DNA of 14,699 bases from Streptosporangiaceae bacterium (lineage in GTDB: Bacteria > Actinomycetota > Actinomycetes > Streptosporangiales > Streptosporangiaceae): assembly GCA_030041195.1 (NCBI GenBank), contig JASHOI010000170.1:1-14699 (forward strand), in the 5' to 3' direction. The notes beneath the pieces were generated by a model. It was not told the origin of the DNA, searched no databases, and was given only the letters and a program-made list of their open reading frames with translations. Shown one piece after another: positions 1-6,812 of this stretch. The first letter of the stretch is position 1, and every line of letters starts with the position of its first letter. A program made the translations under genes and the position numbers.

Positions 1-543
1 ATAACCTGAAAGTTGCATCGCCCAGAATAATATAGGCTACGGTTACAATTGGCTAATATCAACAGATGACAATTAAGACCGTCTTCATGCCGTTAGCCAT
101 AAGCGCAGAATAGCCTGTTCTGGATACAATCTGACAGTGTAGGTTCTCACAGCAAGTGGCGAGCATATCGGCGGTTATCTCAAGTCCATCTGGAAGAACC
201 CCAGGTAGGAGGCCAGTTCTGCGGCGTAGACATGTCGCCGCACGTGTCACTATCCGTATCCAAAAGCAGCAGCGACGAGAGGAAGTGCCTGGTCACGCGG
301 GTGAGTCTGCTTCTGCTGCGGCGAAGACACCACTATAGATAACGTGTCCTCGCCGAAGCCCAAGACCCGCAGCGGTTACGGCGAAGACGCCCAATTCCGA
401 GCTTGAGATAACGGCGGCTACGTGCGCGCCTCTGCCCCTAAGCGCCGAGCGCGCCTCGATCAACCTTGGACCGGTACCCAGTGAGCGCTGCCCCAGTGAT
501 CATGAACGAGCCTCTAGCCGTCCGCCCGATTCCGAACGCACTC
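1..543. other. Gene-poor region left of the IS element
   Basis: I see no convincing gene here. The short open frames (about 60 codons) have no family resemblance and no clear ribosome binding site. Base composition is unlike the rest of the window: the first 60 bases are near 40% G+C, and GC rises toward the insertion sequence. One imperfect stem-loop at 319-355 is listed separately. The stretch probably belongs to the integrated element or is decayed mobile DNA. Confidence 0.5.
319..355. repeat. Imperfect inverted repeat (stem-loop)
   Basis: The arms 319-330 (CGGCGAAGACAC) and 344-355 (GTGTCCTCGCCG) pair at 11 of 12 positions around a 13-nt AT-rich loop. No T-run follows, so it is not a textbook terminator. 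Function is unknown; it could be an operator or a relic. Confidence 0.35.
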
Positions 544-559
544 CTAGATGAGTGATTCC
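544..559. repeat. IS left terminal inverted repeat plus CTAG target copy
   Basis: CTAGATGAGTGATTCC is an exact inverted match to the sequence at 1530-1545. The first four bases are probably target sequence. A loose direct copy of the adjoining bases (GATTCCGAAC at 528-537) lies just outside the element. Confidence 0.8.
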
Positions 560-1541
560 GAATGTGCTCAGTGGTCATAGGCGGTCAGCGATCGTTTGAC
601 GGGTTCGGCGGTGGTCCAGTTGTGCCAGATCGCGGCGGCCATGGCGAGCAGGCGCTGGCTGATGCGGGCGTAGATGCCAGCGGTGGTGCGCCCACCGTGT
701 CGTTCCAGGTCGAGCTGGCCTTTGAGGGTGTTGCTGACCGATTCGATCCATTACCGGATCCAGCCGATGGACCCGTGGCGGGGTGCCTCGTCGCGGCGGT
801 CGGGCCGGATCAGGTTCATCGCGAACCCCGTGGTGACCAGGTCATCGAAGTCCCGGCCCGCGAAGCCCTTGCCGCCGATGAGGATCAGTCCCGGCCGCAG
901 CGCCCCGGTGCGGGCAGCGTGGGCCAGCAGCCCGGCGGCTACCTCGCGCTCGCCGATCTTCGGGCTGGCCAGGCACCAGGCCACCGGCATTCCGTCCGGG
1001 GTGGTGAGCAGGTACAGCTTCAGGCCCCAGTACCAGCGCGAATGGGCGGCGCAATAGCCGTAGCCGGCCCAGCCGGCCAGCTCGCTGCGCCGCGCGGTCT
1101 CCCGCGAGGCACCGCAGGGCACCGGGGTCGCATCGATCAGCCGGACCTCGTCGTGCTGCGACGGCGTCTCCCGCGCCAGGTAGTCCAGCGCCGCGGCCAG
1201 CAGCGGCCCCGCCGCCTTGAGCCGCTTGTGATAGCCCGGCTGATGCGGCAGGTACGGGAACAGGTGTCCCAGCTGGGCGTAGCACATCCGCAGCCAGTGA
1301 TGCTCGCTGCGCGCACCCAGCAGGACCTGCGCCACCGCCAGGCACACCAGTTCGGCATCGGACAGCTTCTTGGGCCAGCCAGGCGCGCGCCGGCCGGAGG
1401 GGATCACGTGATCGTCGATCAGCACATACAGTGCCGTCAGGAGGGCTTCCAGGTTTGCAGTCACGAGCGACCATGGATGCCCTCCTCCCATTTCATGATC
1501 AACCCGACACGCCGTACCGGCCCCAGTTGGGAATCACTCAT
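548..1541 (-). mobile_element. IS982-like insertion sequence, decayed
   Basis: The element is about 994 bp and carries a single transposase frame on the minus strand. Its ends are perfect 12-bp inverted repeats: ATGAGTGATTCC at 548-559 and its reverse complement at 1530-1541. Both ends are bordered outside by CTAG (544-547 and 1542-1545). CTAG is the probable target duplication, although its palindromic nature means it could instead belong to a 16-bp terminal repeat. The family call rests on the transposase protein, which resembles actinobacterial transposases annotated as IS982; the ends alone do not prove the family. The enzyme is doubly damaged, so the copy should not move by itself. Confidence 0.8.
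568..1491 (-). pseudogene. IS982-like DDE transposase with internal stop
   Basis: The frame encodes a DDE transposase of about 300 residues, the normal length for this family, that would cut and join the element's ends. Counting from the ATG at 1491, the first catalytic Asp is D120 (LIDATPV). The family's second Asp, normally in an (A/G)DKG motif, is Gly here (G207, IGGKGF, codon 871-873). The region WAGYGYCAAHSRWYWGLKLY is typical of the family. A TAA at 751-753 replaces what is usually Gln in IRQWIES. The same frame then runs on without another stop to 568, including the third catalytic residue (WIES, 742-744) and a normal tail ending SLTAYDH. Family members usually begin at the equivalent of the GTG at 1464. 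Either lesion should inactivate the enzyme. The family call is from recall of similar proteins; the stop and the substitution are directly visible. Confidence 0.85.
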
Positions 1542-1545
1542 CTAG
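1530..1545. repeat. IS right terminal inverted repeat plus CTAG target copy
   Basis: GGAATCACTCATCTAG is the exact reverse complement of 544-559 and lies upstream of the transposase start. It marks the right edge of the insertion. Confidence 0.8.
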
Positions 1546-1936
1546 CCGACGCGACGTACCTCAACGCGGCAGAAGCGGAAGTTCACGCCGAACGCTGCCG
1601 ATGCATAAAAATACGACCTCGCCGCCATCTGCGCCGCGGTGGTCAGGATTGCCTAGCGTGCAAATAATATCAAATAACCGCGCACCGAGCCGCCGATCTG
1701 TACTCAAATAACTTCTTCGGTATGGCCACTACCGAGCGCATAGAACAGGATGATCGGCGTGACTCCTGGCGAGGCAGCAGACGCTCGTAGCGTTATGATC
1801 GGCAGCCTCTTCGCCAAAGGGCCGCCTGAGCTGCACCTGATGGATTGATTGTGCGCTCAGCCAGCCGGACGACTTTGCCATCAGGGACATTTCTCCGCAT
1901 TGTGCTGATTGCCAAATGTATCCATTTGCTCGTGAA
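1546..1936. other. Intergenic region between the IS and the WD40 gene
   Basis: This stretch of about 390 bp lies downstream of the large minus-strand NTPase gene and upstream of the IS transposase. I find no gene with a recognisable family. The one open frame, 1729-1974 on the minus strand, overlaps the end of the large gene and shows no actinobacterial codon bias. No strong hairpin with a T-run was found as a terminator for the operon. Confidence 0.45.
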
Positions 1937-4900
1937 TCACGGGAGGTGGCTAAGTTGTATCGCGAGCAGGCCACCAGTAATTAGGATAACGAGCGAGCTG
2001 GAAATGTAGTCAATTGCCAGAACCGGATGGTGGACCGGCACCGTGAGCAGGGCCGTTGCCGTCGCGGGATCCCAGATCCGCACCGTCCGGTCGTCGCTGC
2101 CGCTAGCCAGAAGCGTGCGGCCGTCCTGAATGAAGGCGCACACCGATATGACCGCGCCTGCATGGCCGCGCAGGACGGCAAGCTCGGTGCCGGTATCCGG
2201 ATCCCAGATTCGCACCGTCCGGTCGTCGTCGTCATCGTAGCCGCCGCCACTGGCCAGCAGCGTGCGGCTATCTTGGGTGAAGGCACATATCGCAAGGACC
2301 CGGTCGACGTGGCCGTGCAGGACCGCAAGCTCGGTGCCGGTGTCCGGATCCCAGATTCGCACCGTCCGGTCGTCGCTGCCGCTAGCCAGCAGCGTGCGGC
2401 CGTCCGAGGTGAAGGCGCACAACGCATTGACCGATAGGGTGTGGCCCTGCAGGACGGCAAGTTCGGCGCCGGTGTCCGGATCCCAGATTCGCACCGTGCG
2501 GTCGTCGCTGCCGCTAGCCAGCAGCGTGCGGCCATCTTGGATGAAGGCGCATACCGTTATGACCGCGCCGACGTGGCCGTACAGGACGGCAAGCTCGGTG
2601 CCGGTATCCGGATCCCAGATTCGCACCGTCCGGTCGTCGTCATCATCGGAACCGCTGCCGCTGGCCACCAAGGTGCGGCCACCCAAGGTGAAAGTGGACA
2701 CCGCTCTAATACATCCGGTGTGGTGCAGAACGGCGAACTCTGTCCCGGTATCCGCATCCCAGACACGAAGCGTGCCATCCCAACTACCACCAGCTAGGAG
2801 GGGGCGGTCATCCAAAGTGAGGCTGCACAACGCATTGATCATGTTGCTGGTGCCGCGCAAGGCAGTGTGCTCGATGGCGGTGCGCGAGTTCCAGATCCGG
2901 ACTGTACTGTCCTCGCTAGCGCTGGCCAGCAGGACGCTGCCGTTCTGCGCAATGGCACACACCGCTCTAACAGCGTCGGTGTGGCCGTGCAGGACGCCAA
3001 GCTCGACGCCAGTGGCCGGATCCCAGATCCGCACCGTCCGGTCGTCGCTGCCGCTAGCCAGCAGGGTGCGGCCATCCAAGGTGAAGGTGCACACCGCTCT
3101 AATCCACGCGGCGTGTTGCAGAACGGCGAGTTGGGTACCTGCGGCCGGATCCCAGATCCGCACCGTCTGTTCACCGCTGCTGGCCAGCAGTGTGCGGCCG
3201 TCCTGGATAAAGGCGCACACCCCCGTGACCCACCCGGTGTGGCCGTGCAAGACGGCGAGTTCGGTACCTGCGGCCGGATCCCAGATCCGCACCGTCGTGT
3301 CTCTGTACCCGGCGGCCAGCAGGGTGCGATCCTCCTGGCTGAATGAGCACAGCGCACTGACAGCGCCCATCTTGGCGTGCAAGAGGGCGTACTCGATGCT
3401 CTCGCTGACGTCCCAGATTCCACCGCTGCTGGCCAGCAGTATGCGGCCTTCCTGGCCGAAGGCGCACACTGCTTCTACCAGCCAGGTGTCGGCGTGCAGG
3501 ACAGCGTGCTCGGTGCTGGTGGCCGGATCCCAGATCCGCACCATGTCTTCAAAACCACTAGTGGCCAGCAGTGTACGGTGCTCGTGGGTGAGAGAGCATA
3601 TTGCAAGGACTGGGTCGGTGTGGCCGTGCAGGACGTCGAGTTCGGTGCCGATAGCTGGATCCCAGATCCGGACCGTCAAATCACTGCTGCCGCTGGCCAG
3701 AAGATAGCGGCCATTCTGAGTGAAGGCGCATAGCGCGTTGACCCAATTTGTGTGGCCTTCCAGAATGAACCATTCTTTCCGGTGGGGAGCCGTGGCCCAT
3801 TTCGCACGGTAGGGGGCTGGGAAGTGGCTAGTGGTATAGCGGCGCCCAAGGTTTTCCAGGGTTTCGGTGACACTAAACATGGCGGTGCGGGCAGACGGGT
3901 CTGCAGAAATGGCACGAGGGGTCAGCCGGAGCAGCTGGGCTCGCTCACGCCCGGTCGACGATGAGGCGTGGTTGGTGAGAGGTATGAGGCGGCTCAGGTC
4001 GGCGTGCAGCAGGTATGCGTCATCGGCGAGCAGTTCGTCGATCATCCCGGTACGGGCAGCGTGGTATGGCAGAGAGTGCAGCAGGTATGCTGGCGCCTCG
4101 CTCCACCCGCGTTCACTGCCGACAGCGACGAATGCCCGGGCAATCGCCCGCTCATCATCGTCCAGCGCGACGATCTGTGACCGAGCACGCAGCAATGCGT
4201 CATTGAGGGCCTGGTGAAAAAGCCGGAATAGCGTTATCTGACCATCCCCGCCGGATTCCACCAGGAAACTGGCCGCTGTGGACCGGGCAAAGCTTGCCAA
4301 CTGCCGTGTGGACACATTCCTGGCTCCGAGGGCCCGTACAGCAGTCTGCCATAGCTGCAGAGATAGTCCGGGAGCCTCAGCGAAAGCTAGCGCGGTCAGC
4401 ACGATTTCCGCAGGCACGTCTGCAGCGGGGGAAAGACGCTGCAAATAGCCGCGCATAGCGGCATCAACAGTGGCGGTGAATGACAGCTCCGCCGGATCAG
4501 CAGCATACTGGTCATGCAGGCCGTGAGCACGCGCGGTAAGCCCAGCGACCAGGAAGTTGCGATCAGAAAGCTCCGCGATCCTCCTGGCGACAGCATTTGC
4601 GACGCTGTCGTCTGCATAGGGGCTGTCTTCACGCTCGTCACCTACCAGCTGCAACGTAGCCATAACATACGCGGCGAGGTCCTGGTCAGAGAAAAACCGC
4701 GGATCATCCAAGTCGATAACCGCCATCGACCTGCCGAAAGTCGCGAGCAAGTCACCGTCTTCATCTCGGTGCCGCGACCCCACTACCACCTGCGCACCAA
4801 GATCACTGCATGTTTCCGTCAGAGGCAGAACGATCTTGGTGACGATCGTCCGCGCCTGATCGGGATCTGCGGCCTCATCAAGAGCGTCGATGATCACGTT

Positions 4901-6010
4901 GAACCGCCGATGCGTGCGTCCGGCCAGGGCAGCGCGCATCGCAGGCGCGAAATCTTCAACGTGGCCCGGCAGCCTGGCGGAGGCGGCACGCGCGACTTCT
5001 GCCGCGACCTCCAATGCTGTTTTCCCCTTCGCGTGAACAGCGCAAGCTACTGAGCCCGGCGAAGCGCGAATAGCTCGGTCGAAGTCAGGCAACTCGGCCG
5101 CAGAAGCAGGGTCTGCAGTAGTCACGATCCGGCCCAGTACTGCGGATTTGCCAGTACCCGGGGACCCGGTTACTACTAGCACCCGGCGGTCCACAAGATC
5201 GCGATCCAGCCATCCAGTTATCTCGGAGAGCGCCACTGACCGGCCGCGGAACCGATGTCCCCGCTCACTATCGGCATTCACCCCTCTAGCCCGCGGTCGC
5301 CAGTGCCTCGCCGTTTCCGGATCCTTATCCAGCGTCCATCCCCATGCCGCCAGTGCAAGCTCCCCGGCTTCCAAAGCCGACCAGTCCGCCAGCAGCCGCA
5401 GATCTTCCGCGGGGAAGCACAAATCCGCCTGGTACATCGTGATCGCTCGCCCGTCACCACGCTCGTTGGCTTGGCCAACCACACCGACCACCGCCTGATA
5501 GTCCGGCGACCATAGCCCCGCGCCGCTGAAGCCGGGCTTCACGTGATAGCGGGATTCCGCGTCCACCCGAACCCACCCGTAAGCCAGCGGCGCACCGATG
5601 AGACCAGCAGCGGAATTGCCCAATGGATCCTCATGCCCGAAACCGAATGCCCACCATCTCCGCTCGGCCAGATCACTGGGCCTGGGACATTTCAATGGCG
5701 CGGCAGTCACTCCTGCAGGCACCGGGTCAGCCAGGATCAGCACGGCAAGGTCGGCGACTTCGCGGTCTCGGTTCGGCATGACAACTGAAGCCACTCGCCG
5801 CCGCTGGCCTGTTGCCTCATCGACCTTCGGGAAGGCAACCCACAACGAGTCGCGGACGTCATTACCGTTGATGACGACATGCGCGCACGTCAGCAATCGT
5901 CTCTGATCGATGACTACTGCCGTGCCCAGAGGCGCGAAATCACTCTCCGACGCATGGATCGCTGCCACCCAAGAGTCCGGCTCAGGACGGACGGAGCTGT
6001 CGGCACTCAT
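1937..6010 (-). CDS. Trypsin-like protease / STAND NTPase / WD40 protein
   Basis: This 1357-residue protein is built like a bacterial NLR. Residues 1-210 are a trypsin-like serine protease with a complete triad: H44 (TCAHVV), D87 (VADLAVL) and S162 (PGFSGAGLW). Residues 250-430 are a P-loop NTPase with Walker A GSPGTGKS (282-289), Walker B IIDALDEA (373-380) and a GSRHRDED arginine segment near 411, as in STAND/NACHT ATPases. Residues 430-740 are the helical arm and winged-helix-like region. From about residue 750 to the end are 13 clear WD40 units plus a degenerate closing unit, enough for two seven-bladed propellers. No signal peptide or membrane segment is visible, so it should be cytosolic. 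Its start codon overlaps the Trypco1 stop by 4 bp, which points to coupled translation. The likely role is ligand-triggered oligomerisation through the WD40 sensor that switches on the protease, in defence or programmed death. Domain identities are strong; the trigger and the substrate are inference. Confidence 0.9.
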   Translation of the reverse strand: MSADSSVRPEPDSWVAAIHASESDFAPLGTAVVIDQRRLLTCAHVVINGNDVRDSLWVAFPKVDEATGQRRRVASVVMPNRDREVADLAVLILADPVPAGVTAAPLKCPRPSDLAERRWWAFGFGHEDPLGNSAAGLIGAPLAYGWVRVDAESRYHVKPGFSGAGLWSPDYQAVVGVVGQANERGDGRAITMYQADLCFPAEDLRLLADWSALEAGELALAAWGWTLDKDPETARHWRPRARGVNADSERGHRFRGRSVALSEITGWLDRDLVDRRVLVVTGSPGTGKSAVLGRIVTTADPASAAELPDFDRAIRASPGSVACAVHAKGKTALEVAAEVARAASARLPGHVEDFAPAMRAALAGRTHRRFNVIIDALDEAADPDQARTIVTKIVLPLTETCSDLGAQVVVGSRHRDEDGDLLATFGRSMAVIDLDDPRFFSDQDLAAYVMATLQLVGDEREDSPYADDSVANAVARRIAELSDRNFLVAGLTARAHGLHDQYAADPAELSFTATVDAAMRGYLQRLSPAADVPAEIVLTALAFAEAPGLSLQLWQTAVRALGARNVSTRQLASFARSTAASFLVESGGDGQITLFRLFHQALNDALLRARSQIVALDDDERAIARAFVAVGSERGWSEAPAYLLHSLPYHAARTGMIDELLADDAYLLHADLSRLIPLTNHASSSTGRERAQLLRLTPRAISADPSARTAMFSVTETLENLGRRYTTSHFPAPYRAKWATAPHRKEWFILEGHTNWVNALCAFTQNGRYLLASGSSDLTVRIWDPAIGTELDVLHGHTDPVLAICSLTHEHRTLLATSGFEDMVRIWDPATSTEHAVLHADTWLVEAVCAFGQEGRILLASSGGIWDVSESIEYALLHAKMGAVSALCSFSQEDRTLLAAGYRDTTVRIWDPAAGTELAVLHGHTGWVTGVCAFIQDGRTLLASSGEQTVRIWDPAAGTQLAVLQHAAWIRAVCTFTLDGRTLLASGSDDRTVRIWDPATGVELGVLHGHTDAVRAVCAIAQNGSVLLASASEDSTVRIWNSRTAIEHTALRGTSNMINALCSLTLDDRPLLAGGSWDGTLRVWDADTGTEFAVLHHTGCIRAVSTFTLGGRTLVASGSGSDDDDDRTVRIWDPDTGTELAVLYGHVGAVITVCAFIQDGRTLLASGSDDRTVRIWDPDTGAELAVLQGHTLSVNALCAFTSDGRTLLASGSDDRTVRIWDPDTGTELAVLHGHVDRVLAICAFTQDSRTLLASGGGYDDDDDRTVRIWDPDTGTELAVLRGHAGAVISVCAFIQDGRTLLASGSDDRTVRIWDPATATALLTVPVHHPVLAIDYISSSLVILITGGLLAIQLSHLP
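1940..3763 (-). repeat. WD40 repeat block, about 14 blades
   Basis: Blades repeat about every 126 bp, with the core xLLASGSDDRTVRIWDP and a GH dipeptide between blades. Thirteen units are recognisable and the fourteenth (LAIDYISSSL to LLAIQL) is degenerate. The third blade is shortened and lacks the usual TVRIWD strand. The N-terminal blades (DNA about 2800-3760) are diverged, while blades 9-13 (about 2040-2700) are nearly identical. Two blades carry DDDDD in place of DD in the loop before TVRIWD. Confidence 0.9.
2067..2641 (-). repeat. 411-bp-spaced duplication inside the WD40 region
   Basis: Bases 2067-2230 recur at 2478-2641, offset by 411 bp (three blades, 137 codons). By hand count there are about 13 mismatches over 164 bp. 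The last 60 bp (2171-2230 against 2582-2641) are identical. This points to recent duplication or gene conversion among the C-terminal blades. Confidence 0.85.
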
Positions 6011-6339
6011 GTCACGGCTGCACTCGGCTTCTCGGCATTCTGCGCTCCCGGCATCCAGCTCAGCGTAACCGCGAAGTTTCCTTCCCCCGCCGCCCTTGCA
6101 ACCAGCCAGCTCGCACTCCCGCTGACCTTCACCCCGAACGTCACTTCCACCCGTTCAGGGCGGATCTCCGTCACCCTCTCAAGAACAACCCGAGCAGCCT
6201 CCACCGCTGGCCCCACCGCATCCCGCACCCGGCCAGCGATCTCCCCAGCACTCGTAGGGTGGAAACTGTCCGCTGACTCGATCTCGAAACTCGCAATAGT
6301 GGACTCGTCCACCCGGTAAGTAACGACCTGCAACGACAT
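6007..6339 (-). CDS. Trypco1-like (trypsin-co-occurring, CU044_2847-type) protein
   Basis: This small cytosolic protein of about 110 residues resembles the Trypco1 domain (CU044_2847-type proteins). That family is named for being encoded beside trypsin-like proteases in actinobacterial conflict systems. The hallmark is the C-terminal beta-rich stretch: RPERVEVTFGVKVSGSAS (60-77) followed by EGNFAVTLSW (86-95). It is preceded by a helix with small residues, IAGRVRDAVGPAVEAARVV. I chose the ATG at 6339 because GGGAG sits 8 bases upstream; an in-frame ATG at 6354 lacks a well-placed site. The stop (6007-6009) overlaps the protease-NTPase start (ATG at 6010), so the pair is almost certainly an operon with coupled translation. 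It may be an adaptor, a regulator or the natural target of the protease; that role is inference. Confidence 0.8.
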   Translation of the reverse strand: MSLQVVTYRVDESTIASFEIESADSFHPTSAGEIAGRVRDAVGPAVEAARVVLERVTEIRPERVEVTFGVKVSGSASWLVARAAGEGNFAVTLSWMPGAQNAEKPSAAVT

Positions 6340-6363
6340 TGGCACTGCTCCCATCTCTCGCGG

Positions 6364-6382
6364 CCAGCATAGATTCTGCTGG
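6364..6382. promoter_or_regulatory. Candidate operator and -10 upstream of the Trypco1 operon
   Basis: A perfect 6-bp inverted repeat (CCAGCA, 7-nt spacer, TGCTGG) lies 25 bp upstream of the Trypco1 start. On the minus strand it contains TATGCT (6366-6371), a plausible -10 element, but I see no good -35 at 16-18 bp. A repressor site overlapping the promoter is a reasonable reading, though weakly supported. Confidence 0.35.
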
Positions 6383-6442
6383 AACCGCCGGAGGCCATTT
6401 CCAGCCTTGCACTACAGTCCTTTGGCGGTTCAGAGGCGCTGC

Positions 6443-6661
6443 ATGCCTCTGGGTGATATCCGCGTCGACGGTCCGCCTCGCGCGCTGCGTCAGCCGATGA
6501 TGCTGGGTATGGATGACCTGCGCGCTATCACTGAGGCTAGGGCACGGGCAAATGAGCCGCGCAGAGTTGAAGATCTGGCCACTTTAGTATTTGGTCGAGC
6601 AGTCGGTGTGTATCTCCGGCGAGACTGCCAATGGCTAATGATCATGCGCACTTGCGCATGA
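6443..6661 (+). CDS. Possible small hypothetical protein
   Basis: This is a 72-codon frame with an AGAGG about 6 bases before its ATG. It is divergent from the Trypco1 operon. A central segment (MDDLRAITEARARANEPRR) looks protein-like, but third-position GC is only moderate and the tail runs into a DNA palindrome. I recognise no family. It may be a relic or a chance frame. Confidence 0.2.
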   Translation: MPLGDIRVDGPPRALRQPMMLGMDDLRAITEARARANEPRRVEDLATLVFGRAVGVYLRRDCQWLMIMRTCA

Positions 6662-6665
6662 TCAT
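6638..6665. repeat. Perfect 28-bp palindrome
   Basis: Two 13-bp arms, ATGATCATGCGCA and its exact reverse complement TGCGCATGATCAT, flank a 2-nt spacer (CT). No T-run follows, and the arms are about 46% G+C, so an intrinsic terminator is unlikely. A binding site for a dimeric regulator or a recombination-related site is more plausible. It lies about 300 bp upstream of the Trypco1 start and 150 bp past the integrase stop. Confidence 0.7.
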
Positions 6666-6812
6666 GTACTCCGCAACTTCCTGTATTGGGCATGTGAGCA
6701 AGTTAGCGCCAGCAGCAAAACCTAGATCAGCGTTCGACGATAGGCTCGGCCGCCGCCCGATGCGCATGGCGCGGGTTGCAGTAGCTGCACCGGGCGGGTG
6801 ACTGTCTGCGTT

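Larger units (their letters stand above)
6355..6812. other. Non-coding interval between integrase and Trypco1 operon
   Basis: This interval of about 460 bp separates the integrase 3' end from the Trypco1 start; both genes read leftward. It holds the small inverted repeat at 6364-6382, one doubtful small frame and the perfect 28-bp palindrome at 6638-6665. It should contain the promoter for the defence operon. I could not identify a confident -35/-10 pair. Confidence 0.5.

Noticed and set aside
562..1545. Long plus-strand frame of 327 codons over the IS
   Set aside because: It is antisense to the transposase, which matches a known family, and it starts at the IS end. It is a shadow of high-GC coding on the other strand.
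1729..1974. 81-codon minus-strand frame after the WD40 gene
   Set aside because: It overlaps the end of the large gene and has no recognisable motif and no actinobacterial codon bias.
2262..3707. Plus-strand frame of 481 codons over the WD40 repeats
   Set aside because: Its repeats simply mirror the WD40 repeat DNA (ASSVRPS, GSQIRTV). The minus strand encodes clear WD40 blades.
6490..6693. 67-codon minus-strand frame between integrase and Trypco1
   Set aside because: It spans the palindrome, has no clear ribosome binding site and has unusual composition. It is probably a chance frame.
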